A stretch of DNA of 36,705 nt from a virus: the IMG/VR virus record IMGVR_UViG_3300020215_000099, positions 1 to 36,705 of that record. One strand, 5' to 3'. Numbering within the stretch: the stretch's first letter is position 1; every line of letters begins with the position of its first letter. Below are positions 28,253 through 36,244 of the stretch, piece by piece. Under the pieces are notes generated by a model that saw only the letters and a list, made by a program, of their open reading frames with translations, made no database searches and was not told the origin of the DNA. A program made the translations under genes and the position numbers.

Positions 28253-28603
28253 ATGTTTAAGCCCTTATCAAGAGACCAGGTTCTTAGAATTCGGTCCATT
28301 TATCTAGAAAATTTCAACAAGAAAACTGAGCCAGGAATTGAGCAGCGTTGGTTCGAAGTCATTTCGACCTTCTTAGCTTATGAGGGCTCTGACGTAGTGC
28401 CCGAAGAAGTGAGACTTATCGAGGGGACGGTTATCGATCGTGGGCTTTCAGAAGACTACTTAGAGGCGCTCACTCTCATAACAAAACCAACTAGCGACCT
28501 AGAAGAGTCCGAAAAGATTGTTCACCTCATGTCAGCGTCGCCCGCTGAACGGTTACAGGCACTTCGCTACGTCCTCGGCCTCAATCTCAAGGGCGATCTC
28601 TAA
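28253..28603 (+). CDS. Hypothetical protein (116 aa)
   Basis: Helical, mixed charge (LSRDQVLRIRSIYLENFNKK, then ASPAERLQALRYVLGLNLK). No family recognised. AAGGA lies 6-7 nt before the ATG. It overlaps the 218-residue gene by one base and probably forms a two-gene unit with it. Confidence 0.65.
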   Translation: MFKPLSRDQVLRIRSIYLENFNKKTEPGIEQRWFEVISTFLAYEGSDVVPEEVRLIEGTVIDRGLSEDYLEALTLITKPTSDLEESEKIVHLMSASPAERLQALRYVLGLNLKGDL

Positions 28604-29259
28604 TGTACTTCGATCATCATGGCGCCATCGCCTTGGAGCAATCGGCATTCCCTGGTTCAATCGGCGACTCATGTGCCGAAACAAGCCGGTACTTACTGGT
28701 ATCAAATCCGACCTTCGGACAACTTGCAGTTATCTGGAAGTTCGAAACTCCAGAAGGTTACGTCAGACATCCAGAAAGTCCGTGGCGTGAAGATGACTTC
28801 TCAGGCGACCAAGCACTTCCTCTATATTTAGTTTTCGACTGGTACGGTTTAGGTGAGGAGCGAGAGAGATTCGAAAATAGACTTAGAGATAATGGTTGGA
28901 AGACTGGTAACGGTGATTACATTTCGCCACTATTCATGTCAGCAATTCGAAGAGCACATGGTAGACAAAACTGGCTTACAGATTTGCCAATCCTATTTCA
29001 TGCTCTAGGCGCAAGATATTTTCCATACCGCTGGTCCGATTCGAAAAAGACGATTGAACGAAACGACGATCACACAGCTGACTGGCTAAATTACTACCAT
29101 GTACTTCTTCAGGCAAAACGTCGCGGACCTACATGGGTCAGTCGACTAGCAGCCAAGATTACTCCTCACTCGATGATTATGGAAAAGATCAAAAGCTACT
29201 ACGCTATTGAGCCTAACCATCAGTTCCTAATCGACGCCTACCAAAGCAATCCAATCTAA
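28603..29259 (+). CDS. Hypothetical protein (218 aa)
   Basis: No family named with confidence. Contains FPGSIGDSCAETSRYLLVSN near the start and a Trp/His/Arg-rich middle (ESPWREDDFSGDQALPLY, RRAHGRQNWLTDLPILFH). The conserved-looking Cys, His and Trp positions suggest a folded enzyme-like or structural protein. It starts by TAATG overlap with its partner. About 190 bp of regulatory DNA separates it from the integrase. Confidence 0.65.
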   Translation: MYFDHHGAIALEQSAFPGSIGDSCAETSRYLLVSNPTFGQLAVIWKFETPEGYVRHPESPWREDDFSGDQALPLYLVFDWYGLGEERERFENRLRDNGWKTGNGDYISPLFMSAIRRAHGRQNWLTDLPILFHALGARYFPYRWSDSKKTIERNDDHTADWLNYYHVLLQAKRRGPTWVSRLAAKITPHSMIMEKIKSYYAIEPNHQFLIDAYQSNPI

Positions 29260-29307
29260 ATTTGCCCTCTTGAAAATTCCCAACAACCCTGATAAGTTAT
29301 CGACCGC

Positions 29308-29408
29308 GTTGGTGATCCAGTACCCTCTCCCGCTACCACTTTACTATTTTCTTTAGTAAAATCAAGCAGTTAGAAGGATGATCACCAACAAATGGGTTGG
29401 TGTTGTTG
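29308..29408. promoter_or_regulatory. Inverted and direct repeats before the integrase gene: att or operator region
   Basis: GTTGGTGATC (29308-29317) and its exact complement GATCACCAAC (29380-29389) enclose a second perfect dyad TTTACTA-N7-TAGTAAA (29340-29360). A third GTTGGTG copy follows at 29396 on the plus strand. Such nested repeats upstream of an integrase are typical of a phage attachment site with core and arm sites, or of operators for a regulator. Confidence 0.5.
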
Positions 29409-29418
29409 GTAGACAATT
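29409..29418 (+). repeat. GTAGACAATT, left copy flanking the integrase
   Basis: An identical 10-mer occurs just after the integrase stop (30557-30566). Next to the left copy is CTCTACA and next to the right copy its complement TGTAGAG. Confidence 0.4.
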
Positions 29419-29453
29419 CAGTCTCTACAGACGCCTACCGATAAGGAGTTTGT

Positions 29454-30560
29454 ATGGGCACCTTCTATGTGAACAAGGGCCGCCGGTCATGGCGCCTGAT
29501 TCATGAAACTTATCAAGATGGAAAACGGATTGCAAAGCAAGTTCCTCGTGAGGCCTTTAACGGCTTTGGTTTCTCTATCAATATGTCGATCGAAGAGGCT
29601 AAACGAAGAGCGAAAGAGTTGAACCAAAAAGGTCGACTAGAACGCGCGAAGGAAGTGGAGCAAGCAAGACGTGCTATTCGCAGCTTGATTGTTGAATCGG
29701 TTTATCTGCCTGCGTATTTGGCGAATGATTTCACTCAACACCTTGATGACAACTCGTTTGGAATAGCGGCTCATAAAGAGCGCCTACAGTCTCATTGGCG
29801 GTATGTACAAAAGATGGTCGCTAAGCTCGAAATAGAGCCTAAAGATTTTTATAAGAACGCAAACAAGATTTATCGATACTTCATTGAAGACGGACTAAGC
29901 GTCGACTATTCGAATAAGATTATTCGTGTCTTGAACATGTGGGGCTCTTTTGTTTCGGAGCGCAGCCAATCCTTTTTTCGAGAGGTTGCGTTTCCACGCG
30001 GCTCAATTCGCGAGCGCATCGCTGATAACCAAGATACAAATGGAGTACGTACTAAGTCGAAGCCGCTGACGCCGGAGTTGCTAGAAGAGAAGCGGCGTAA
30101 ACTAACGGTGCCTGGTAATTATGAATGGTTATTTCTGTCTGTTTGGTTAGGCCTTCGTCCTTGGGAAATTGATTCCTTACATGACTCGAAAAGCTCTAAG
30201 GTAATTATCGTTCGCGGCATAACGACCCTCGGAGTATATCAAAGTAAACTAATAGCCCTTCCGAAAGATCAGCGCTGGAAATTCATTCCTCTTCTCACAA
30301 AACAACAGCAAGAATGTCTAGAGATTATTCGATCGGGGGGATTCAAGCGCCCACTCTATAAAACCATGTCGGCAATATTCGACGGCGTGACATTGTACGG
30401 GGGGCGAATAGGATTCCTTCGTCTAATGCGCTCGTTCGGTCAACAAAAAGTTAACGTTAGTAAGTGGCTTGGTCACACAAATCTCAGACGTACGATAGAG
30501 GACTATGAAGAATTCGATGACGTCCAATTTGACCCCATAAAAAAACCTAAAGCTTCGTAG
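29454..30560 (+). CDS. int: Tyrosine integrase
   Basis: 368 residues with a classical three-part layout: an arm-binding-like N-terminus (MGTFYVNKGRRSWRLIHETY), a core-binding helical region around residues 75-190, and a catalytic domain. Visible positions are Arg235 in LGLRPWEIDSL, Lys265 in YQSKLIALP, Arg326 in FLRLMRSFG, His341 in WLGHTNLRRT and Tyr351 in IEDYEEF. The box II His (HxxR) is replaced: the sequence reads RLMR. It would catalyse integration at the attachment site, probably in the repeat-rich region just upstream. SD AAGGAG is within a CGATAAGGAG element. It is a separate family from the two 240-residue recombinases. Confidence 0.9.
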   Translation: MGTFYVNKGRRSWRLIHETYQDGKRIAKQVPREAFNGFGFSINMSIEEAKRRAKELNQKGRLERAKEVEQARRAIRSLIVESVYLPAYLANDFTQHLDDNSFGIAAHKERLQSHWRYVQKMVAKLEIEPKDFYKNANKIYRYFIEDGLSVDYSNKIIRVLNMWGSFVSERSQSFFREVAFPRGSIRERIADNQDTNGVRTKSKPLTPELLEEKRRKLTVPGNYEWLFLSVWLGLRPWEIDSLHDSKSSKVIIVRGITTLGVYQSKLIALPKDQRWKFIPLLTKQQQECLEIIRSGGFKRPLYKTMSAIFDGVTLYGGRIGFLRLMRSFGQQKVNVSKWLGHTNLRRTIEDYEEFDDVQFDPIKKPKAS

Positions 30561-30566
30561 ACAATT
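30557..30566 (+). repeat. GTAGACAATT, right copy flanking the integrase
   Basis: Overlaps the integrase stop codon. Matches the left copy at 29409-29418 exactly. Confidence 0.4.
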
Positions 30567-30594
30567 TGTAGAGAATTTGGCAACAATCAACTTC

Positions 30595-30702
30595 ATGACG
30601 CCGCCTAAAGCAAAGCCGACTGTCGTTCTTAAGCCCGATCCAAAACCAAAGAGTCAAATTGATGAACTTCGGAAACGAATGCGACTGAGGGTGATCAGGT
30701 AG
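30595..30702 (+). CDS. Small basic ORF (35 aa)
   Basis: Encodes MTPPKAKPTVVLKPDPKPKS followed by an Arg-rich helix (ELRKRMRLRVIR). Pro/Lys repeats and strong charge suggest a nucleic-acid or protein-contact peptide. There is no convincing ribosome site, so confidence is low. Its stop directly abuts the stop of the convergent minus-strand gene. Confidence 0.4.
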   Translation: MTPPKAKPTVVLKPDPKPKSQIDELRKRMRLRVIR

Positions 30703-30909
30703 TTACCTTTTTCTCGCCAGCCGGACCTTCTTTTTCTTTTTAGGATGATCCTCAGATGGAAACTTGTGTCGAAGCATACTGAGGGCGCTAAGCAGTCGTA
30801 GAATCTCGGTGTCTAACCAAACGCGCTCTTTCGATTTCATGTTCTTATGCCTATCTCGCCGCTTTTGAAGCCGCTTGACTTCCTTCAGTATCGCCGCTTT
30901 TATCTTCAT
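30703..30909 (-). CDS. Basic helical hypothetical protein (68 aa)
   Basis: MKIKAAILKEVKRLQKRRDR start at 30909 with GGAG 11 nt upstream. Almost entirely basic helix, ending in KKKKKVRLARKR. It could bind DNA or RNA. It diverges from the ribbon-helix-helix gene and converges on the 35-residue ORF. No family recognised. Confidence 0.55.
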   Translation of the reverse strand: MKIKAAILKEVKRLQKRRDRHKNMKSKERVWLDTEILRLLSALSMLRHKFPSEDHPKKKKKVRLARKR

Positions 30910-30914
30910 ATACT

Positions 30915-30920
30915 TTGACA
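30915..30920 (+). promoter_or_regulatory. Perfect TTGACA -35 box upstream of the ribbon-helix-helix gene
   Basis: TTGACA lies 33 nt before the ATG at 30953. No matching -10 is visible at 16-18 bp (TGGATG is poor), so promoter activity would need an activator or is absent. Placement in a divergent gap supports a promoter. Confidence 0.3.
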
Positions 30921-30952
30921 CTCCGCGTAGTACGAAATGGATGACACCTTGT

Positions 30953-31156
30953 ATGGCGAAACGAACTACCACTGGCCCCTTTAGACGTCCAGAGGAAATG
31001 AGAAAAGAGCGAAAACTGCAACCTCGCTCTATAAGATTTACCCCTGAAACAGAGACAATCCTCGAAGAAGAAGCGGCTAAAGCGAAGATGGAATTCTCGA
31101 CCCTCGTAAGACAGATCTGTGATGATTATGTGAAGTGGTTAAGAGAACAGCGATAA
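30953..31156 (+). CDS. Ribbon-helix-helix DNA-binding protein (67 aa)
   Basis: After a basic N-terminus (MAKRTTTGPFRRPEEMRKER) comes RSIRFTPETETILEEEAAKA, a beta strand with alternating residues followed by a helix, then a second helix (STLVRQICDDYVKWLREQ). This is the Arc/MetJ/CopG fold, dimeric transcription repressors that insert the paired strand in the DNA major groove. Lying close to the integrase, it is a candidate lysogeny or integration regulator, and a candidate binder of one of the dyads described here. The start is placed where the basic N-terminus begins; the ribosome site is poor. Confidence 0.72.
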   Translation: MAKRTTTGPFRRPEEMRKERKLQPRSIRFTPETETILEEEAAKAKMEFSTLVRQICDDYVKWLREQR

Positions 31157-31176
31157 TAGTTAAGGAAATTTAACTA
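31157..31176. terminator. AT-rich dyad between convergent genes
   Basis: TAGTTAA (31157-31163), GGAAAT, TTAACTA (31170-31176): a perfect 7-bp inverted repeat between the regulator's stop and the lipoprotein's stop. Its position suggests bidirectional termination, although the stem is weak and no T tract follows. Confidence 0.35.
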
Positions 31177-31497
31177 ATAACCCGCTCCAGATCTTTCAAT
31201 AATAATCTTCTGTGTTGGTGGAGCGGCATTGCCGAAGTCCCCTGGTTTACCGTATCGAATCACTTCGTCGTTCTCTAATTCAATCCAGTACTCTCCAACA
31301 TAAGTGAATGCCTCGGCGGACCAGAAACGATCGACTGCATAGACAAGTACTTCAACGTTATCAGCGGCTTTTACTGAATTGGGCGTACCCATTATATGGA
31401 TTACTTCCCGTTTCGACATGCCAAGTGAAATGTTATTGAGTCTTTTACCCGGGGATGCGCAGCCAGCCAGTATTGCAATTAAGATTAGGTGTTTCAT
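31174..31497 (-). CDS. BamE/SmpA-OmlA-like lipoprotein (107 aa)
   Basis: Signal and lipobox MKHLILIAILAGCAS, acylated Cys13. The mature part carries the BamE-type pattern: ISLGMSKREVIHIMGTPNSV, a helix-turn block, then beta strands (NVEVLVYAVDRFW, YWIELENDEVIRYGKPGDF). BamE is the small lipoprotein of the outer-membrane protein assembly machine. A phage copy might adjust outer-membrane assembly, exclude other phages, or act as a lysis lipoprotein beside the XhlA-like gene. Last gene of the leftward virion operon. Confidence 0.75.
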   Translation of the reverse strand: MKHLILIAILAGCASPGKRLNNISLGMSKREVIHIMGTPNSVKAADNVEVLVYAVDRFWSAEAFTYVGEYWIELENDEVIRYGKPGDFGNAAPPTQKIIIERSGAGY

Positions 31498-31515
31498 ATC
31501 TGCCAGGTCGGCAGT

Positions 31516-31734
31516 TCAACTAAAAAACTTTAACCAGCTGAATATGACGGTTACGCCGCCGCAAGCTGTCCAGAACAGGCGCTCAAGCCAGGTAACCTTA
31601 CCTTCTAAGACGTTTGTCCGCCTAATGTGCTCTTTAATGTCCACTTTGATTTCGGATATATCTTCTTTAATCGAAACCACTCTGTCGTTGATACCAAGAA
31701 GCAGCTTATCTCTAAAATCTTGATCGTTACTCAT
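31516..31734 (-). CDS. XhlA-like holin-associated membrane protein (72 aa)
   Basis: N-terminal heptad-rich coil (INDRVVSIKEDISEIKVDIK) and a C-terminal membrane helix preceded by the typical KVTWLERLFWTACGG. This is the layout of haemolysin XhlA proteins, which act with holins in phage and phage-like lysis. The ATG overlaps the stop of the large virion protein gene (ATGA). Confidence 0.72.
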   Translation of the reverse strand: MSNDQDFRDKLLLGINDRVVSIKEDISEIKVDIKEHIRRTNVLEGKVTWLERLFWTACGGVTVIFSWLKFFS

Positions 31735-33647
31735 TTGATAGGCTCCGAGGCTCTCATGGCTTCAGTCATTAACATTTGATGCGTTTGCGTTTCGGCTTGA
31801 GCAGATTGGCCAAGTATCATCATAAGATTTGTTACTGCTTCTGGTTCTGTTATGAGCTTTTCGCGTGCAGATTTCGGAAGCTTGGAAATGAACTCGTTGG
31901 TTTTTCCCATGCGCTGAATTGTTCCAAGAGTCTTCATTGAGAGCTTTGCTCCAGTGTCACGGATAAAACCCGCAGGCTCTTTTGTTGTATTGAGCGCAGC
32001 ATTCATTGCATCGATTCTTTTAAGAACGCGATCGGCTCTTCCAGTTGTTCCGTCCCACAAAACTGCAAGCTGCTGACGAAGATTTTCTCCGCTTTCTGCT
32101 CCCAACTTCTTAAGTGTCCCATCAATACGATCTGGATTAAAGAGTGCAGAGTCGCCGTACTCATCGAAGAAGTTTCTTCTTGCGGAGTACTTTGCGTTTA
32201 ATTCTTTGTAAGCTGTACCAACGGCTTCATCGGCATTTGATATTGCCTTTCCCTCAAGATTACGAAGTACTGTCTGCGCTCTCTTAATAGCTGCAAGTCC
32301 AGTTGAAGAAATCTGTGCGGGCTTTCCATCGAAGCCGCCCATTGCTTCAACCATTTTTCCGACACGTTTTCTCATTGCTTGAATTTCGGTAAATGGAATG
32401 TGTCCGCTATTGGTTGCTCCAACTGTTTTTGAGAGATCCTTAATAACCTTTTTAAGGGCGTTCTTTTCAGTGGGGACTGAATCACCAACTGCTTTTAGTT
32501 CTTCAAATAGGTTTGGAAGTACGCCCTGGACGTCTTCCGCGAAGACAGTGGCGTTTGCAATTGCTTTTGCATTTTTAGGGTCGGCCTTAAACGCTTCGAA
32601 GTCGGCGTTCATTACTCGTCTTGATTCATTGATTTCATGTAGGACAGTATCAGCCATCTTCTTTTTAACTGGATTAACTGCAGCTTGTGCTGGCGTTAGG
32701 GGAGATTGAACTGTGCTCTGAGCCAACTTCTTTCCTTCCCACTCTTGGATTTCTTTTCGAAATTGATTCACAGGCTTTGCTTGATCAAGCCAGACACTCA
32801 CGTCGTAAGGAGAATATTTTCCTAATGCGCCAACCAGTTTCGATAAGGTTTCCCTCATGTAGGGGTTATCTACGACTTTATCGGCGATCTTTTCCATAGC
32901 AACGTTAACTAGTTTCTTGCCGCCTTTTGCTAAATAGGGGGCCGCTCCGAATGCGGTTGTCCAGAGAAACTCATCAACAAGCTCGCTCTTTACGTCGTTA
33001 CCGTCGCCCTCTGTTCGAACGCCCGAGGCTTCAGCTGCCTTTATGCTAGCTAACTTTCCTGCGAGTGCTCCGATGGTTCCACCTGCTACTGCTCCAACAG
33101 CGCTGCCGATGGGACCAAAAGCAGAACCTACCGCTCCCAATTGAACTGCTCCACTTATTCCACCGGCAATAGCGGGGGAATCAGCTGTTAGTTCAGACAA
33201 GAAGTCTGTACTTGTGTCATACCAAGCGTTATTTTTTCTAACTGCAATGGCTTTTCGTTCTGGATCAAACTGAACGTTTTCTTTTCCGAACTTCTCGGAA
33301 AGGATTCTGATTTTATCATCGATCTTGTTTGTAGATGCCAGCGCTACTCGGTCAATGAATCCGACAGGATTGTCTTTGAGGGGTTCTTCCGCACTACCAA
33401 CTTGGATTTGAACTTCAGCCAGTTGCTGCGGATCGTAGCCTTGTTCCTGCAACATAAGACCGACATCGACTGTATGGTCCTCATAGCTCTCTTGAACGTC
33501 GCTCGGATTGACGGCACCTGGGGCGGGCGCGACTTCGTCTAGGTATTTTCGAATCACTACTTCATTCGGATTCTTACCTGGGCCGACGACTTCTACGCCG
33601 GGGATGAAGTGATTTACAACTTTGACTGCGTCAATTGATTTTGGCAT
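31731..33647 (-). CDS. Large helical virion protein, probable ejection protein (638 aa)
   Basis: Mostly helical and Ala/Lys/Glu-rich, with a prominent glycine-zipper membrane-like segment near residues 160-205 (GGISGAVQLGAVGSAFGP, VGAVAGGTIGALAGKLASI). Proteins ejected by podoviruses to build a trans-envelope channel (T7 gp14-16, P22 gp7/16/20) have this character. It starts by TAATG overlap with the previous gene. The assignment rests on composition, size and gene order. Confidence 0.68.
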   Translation of the reverse strand: MPKSIDAVKVVNHFIPGVEVVGPGKNPNEVVIRKYLDEVAPAPGAVNPSDVQESYEDHTVDVGLMLQEQGYDPQQLAEVQIQVGSAEEPLKDNPVGFIDRVALASTNKIDDKIRILSEKFGKENVQFDPERKAIAVRKNNAWYDTSTDFLSELTADSPAIAGGISGAVQLGAVGSAFGPIGSAVGAVAGGTIGALAGKLASIKAAEASGVRTEGDGNDVKSELVDEFLWTTAFGAAPYLAKGGKKLVNVAMEKIADKVVDNPYMRETLSKLVGALGKYSPYDVSVWLDQAKPVNQFRKEIQEWEGKKLAQSTVQSPLTPAQAAVNPVKKKMADTVLHEINESRRVMNADFEAFKADPKNAKAIANATVFAEDVQGVLPNLFEELKAVGDSVPTEKNALKKVIKDLSKTVGATNSGHIPFTEIQAMRKRVGKMVEAMGGFDGKPAQISSTGLAAIKRAQTVLRNLEGKAISNADEAVGTAYKELNAKYSARRNFFDEYGDSALFNPDRIDGTLKKLGAESGENLRQQLAVLWDGTTGRADRVLKRIDAMNAALNTTKEPAGFIRDTGAKLSMKTLGTIQRMGKTNEFISKLPKSAREKLITEPEAVTNLMMILGQSAQAETQTHQMLMTEAMRASEPIK

Positions 33648-34843
33648 TAGCCTACTCGCGTGTTAGATTTCCCGAACTTTAATTTCTTTTTTAGATCTTC
33701 TAAGTCAGATGCTTCATCAATTAGTCGTTCGATGTATCTTGATGGTAGTCCAATTTCTTCTGGGCGCTCTGAGCCGGATAGACTTGCTGGCTGATTGCCT
33801 TGGAAGAATGAGCCGCCAGCTACTTTTTTGCTGGCACTAATTGAGGCGCCCTTTTTGCCTGGCTTAAATTTGTTGATCAACTCATCAACACTCTTTGGTT
33901 TTGAAGCTGGGCCCGGCGCTGAAGTCTCTGGTTCTTTCCCTTTTTTCTTTCTCTGATTAATAGCATCACGAAGAATCGGATTCGCACCCGTTACGGTGTT
34001 ATAATAATCTTCAGGTTTTCCGCCTAGATTTGAAGACATCTGTCCTGCAAGTTGTTCGATCTTGTCAGCTAATTCATCATTATTAGTTTTTCGATAGTTC
34101 TGAATGACCTGCAACATCTCTGATCGATCTTGAGGAGTTAACGTACCAAATGCTTTTTCTGATACTGCTCTTTGAACTTTTCTCGCTAGTGCTTTCGATC
34201 CGCCATAAAGCTGGATGTCTGAGTCGGATAGAGGACCTTTTTCTCCAGAAGCCCGAGCTAAGAACATTTTTAGAGTTTGATCAGCAACTGGATTGTTTAA
34301 ATCCAATAGTCTTTCAGCTTGTCCTAAGTTAGAAATTTTCGATACTTGATCTTTAACTTCGTCATTAAACTCTTTCTGATAAGATAGAACGCTAGTTTTA
34401 TCTTTTTGTGCATTCGTATTTTGAAGCCGCTGGTTAGCAAGCTGTCCAGAATATCTTGCTGAATCTAATGCCCATTGCCCTCTGCGGTCAATTAGCGCCG
34501 CTTCGTTATCGAAAGTACGTTTATCCATACCTTGATAAAGATCTGTCAAACTTCCCGAGGTTTGGCTCTGAATATAAGCGTCGTTTGCATCCCGGATTGG
34601 CATCGGTGCTACTGCTCCAACCGCTGATTGAATTTGATGAACAGGGGCGCCTGTCTTGCCTAAATTTAGGGCGAGATTGTTTGCAATTTCTTGAAGTGCA
34701 GTTCTCTTTTCGATCTCGCCAATTTCTGCGGCTTTTAACTGCTGCATTTGCTCTTGTGCTTGTGAAATGCCGCGAGCAACAGAGAACTGTTGCATTCCTT
34801 CTTTGAACATATTCATTGCTTGAAAAAGTTCTTGTAAAGACAC
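33647..34843 (-). CDS. Helical virion protein, probable ejection protein (398 aa)
   Basis: Gln/Ala-rich, almost entirely helical (QFSVARGISQAQEQMQQLKA, and later LSDSDIQLYGGSKALARKV), with a disordered Gly/Ser/Lys region near the C-terminus. The start is GTG at 34843, right after the preceding stop, with GGGG upstream. It lies between two other virion proteins in the order expected for podovirus internal proteins. No motif identifies it. Confidence 0.62.
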   Translation of the reverse strand: MSLQELFQAMNMFKEGMQQFSVARGISQAQEQMQQLKAAEIGEIEKRTALQEIANNLALNLGKTGAPVHQIQSAVGAVAPMPIRDANDAYIQSQTSGSLTDLYQGMDKRTFDNEAALIDRRGQWALDSARYSGQLANQRLQNTNAQKDKTSVLSYQKEFNDEVKDQVSKISNLGQAERLLDLNNPVADQTLKMFLARASGEKGPLSDSDIQLYGGSKALARKVQRAVSEKAFGTLTPQDRSEMLQVIQNYRKTNNDELADKIEQLAGQMSSNLGGKPEDYYNTVTGANPILRDAINQRKKKGKEPETSAPGPASKPKSVDELINKFKPGKKGASISASKKVAGGSFFQGNQPASLSGSERPEEIGLPSRYIERLIDEASDLEDLKKKLKFGKSNTRVG

Positions 34844-35836
34844 TTACATCCCCTCGTACTGACTGCCGCCGCGCCTTGCGAACGGAACACCGATTCTTGA
34901 TTGTCGTTGTGGCATTGAATTATTATACTGATACTGAGGCGTGCTCATTTGCATTGTCTGTGGGACGAACGACGCTTGCCCTCCGCCCATAGAGCCCATC
35001 GACGACATTCCACCGCCGCTTGCTCCCGCGCCTGCTCCGCCCATGCCAGGCATTCCACCGCCCATTCCGCTCATGGCCGACATGCCCGAGCCAAATCCTG
35101 CCATCATGCCTGTAAGCATACCCTTTGTGCCTCCACCTGATTCTTGCTGAGTAGTGGAGAGTCCGAATTTATTTCCTGAGTTATAGCGCCAAGATCTTTC
35201 AGATGATTGAACGCCCTGACCAATTGATAGGAGCGCTTGACGATTTGCCATTGCTTGGCTGGCTAGCGACCCCCTTAGGTCTGCAAGTTGCGATGTAAAT
35301 CCTAATCGATTCATTGCTGAGCTTCTTGCGTCTGCTCCGATGAAAGCTGACTGTTCCGCGCCCATCATATTTTGGGCACGCATTCGCTCTTTTGCTAGTT
35401 GCGCTTGGATATATGGATCATTAACAGGCCGACCCATTTGGGCAGCCATTTGATTTGCGCGTAGTTGCTCGTCTTCGAATACTTGATTCAGCATTTCTTG
35501 GCGAGGGGCGAATTGATTCTTTGCAAATTCCTTTGCGCTTAACCAGTCTTGTTGCGATGGCGCTCCACCAGTTTGAGAGAATCCATGTAGCAACTGTGCA
35601 AGGGATTCGTACTGTTGATTGGCTTGACCGATCGACTCCTGTCCGGGTCCAGCATTAACCAAGCCCTGTAACGCCTTCATCGAGTCTAATGAGTATTGCC
35701 CGCCAAGTTTTTCTATCTCTGTTTCTGGAGCCATGTGGACGCCAGAGAGACTTGATGTCGACTGTTGCGATCTATCTTTTTCATTACCAGCTATTGCGCC
35801 TACGCCTGCCATTACAGCAGGAATTACCCATGGCAT
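34844..35836 (-). CDS. Gly/Met-rich virion protein, probable ejection protein (330 aa)
   Basis: A short hydrophobic N-terminus (MPWVIPAVMAGVGAIAG), a Gln/Ala-rich helical middle, and a C-terminal region dominated by Gly, Met and Ser (MAGFGSGMSAMSGMGGGMPG). Membrane-active, low-complexity segments of this kind occur in phage ejection proteins that line the channel. Preceded by GGGAG 10 nt before the ATG. The Gly/Met-rich tail is unusual in its purity. Confidence 0.62.
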   Translation of the reverse strand: MPWVIPAVMAGVGAIAGNEKDRSQQSTSSLSGVHMAPETEIEKLGGQYSLDSMKALQGLVNAGPGQESIGQANQQYESLAQLLHGFSQTGGAPSQQDWLSAKEFAKNQFAPRQEMLNQVFEDEQLRANQMAAQMGRPVNDPYIQAQLAKERMRAQNMMGAEQSAFIGADARSSAMNRLGFTSQLADLRGSLASQAMANRQALLSIGQGVQSSERSWRYNSGNKFGLSTTQQESGGGTKGMLTGMMAGFGSGMSAMSGMGGGMPGMGGAGAGASGGGMSSMGSMGGGQASFVPQTMQMSTPQYQYNNSMPQRQSRIGVPFARRGGSQYEGM

Positions 35837-35837
35837 A

Positions 35838-36242
35838 TTATCTTAACTCCCTAGCAAGCGCGGTGTAACCAGACGACAGTGCGGTCATTCCAAATTGCTC
35901 ATATCTTTGAATTAGTTTTTCGTTACCTGCATAACAAATGGTGCGCTCAAAGCCTTTGTTCTTGAGGTAATTAAATGCGTGATTCCAGAGTAGGGGAGCA
36001 AGCTCCTTACGAATTGACTTGAACTCTGGTTTTGGATTTCCAATAAATCCTTCGATGTAGGAAATGCTTTTTGTATTTGTCTCAAGCGCTGTCAGTGCTG
36101 CGATTGGATTCCCGTCCCATTCCAGAACGAAACTTGATTCTTCTGGCATCATTCCAGGAAGTGGACCAAGCTCTTTAGCTTCATTCCACCACTCTGAAAT
36201 CATCTGAAAATCTTCGTCTTTGTAGTTTCGAATCGTAATCAT
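35838..36242 (-). CDS. GNAT-family N-acetyltransferase-like protein (134 aa)
   Basis: ITIRNYKDEDFQMISEWWNE at the start is a typical GNAT first strand and helix. FVLEWDGNPIAALTAL and ISYIEGFIGNP form strands 2-4, and the C-terminal helix and strand (NEKLIQRYEQFGMTAL) include the usual YEKxGF-like end. The acetyl-CoA pyrophosphate loop is only weakly visible (RKELAPLLW). GNAT proteins appear in several phage tail operons, where they may modify virion proteins or serve structurally. It follows the tail-collar gene. Confidence 0.75.
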   Translation of the reverse strand: MITIRNYKDEDFQMISEWWNEAKELGPLPGMMPEESSFVLEWDGNPIAALTALETNTKSISYIEGFIGNPKPEFKSIRKELAPLLWNHAFNYLKNKGFERTICYAGNEKLIQRYEQFGMTALSSGYTALARELR

Positions 36243-36244
36243 GA

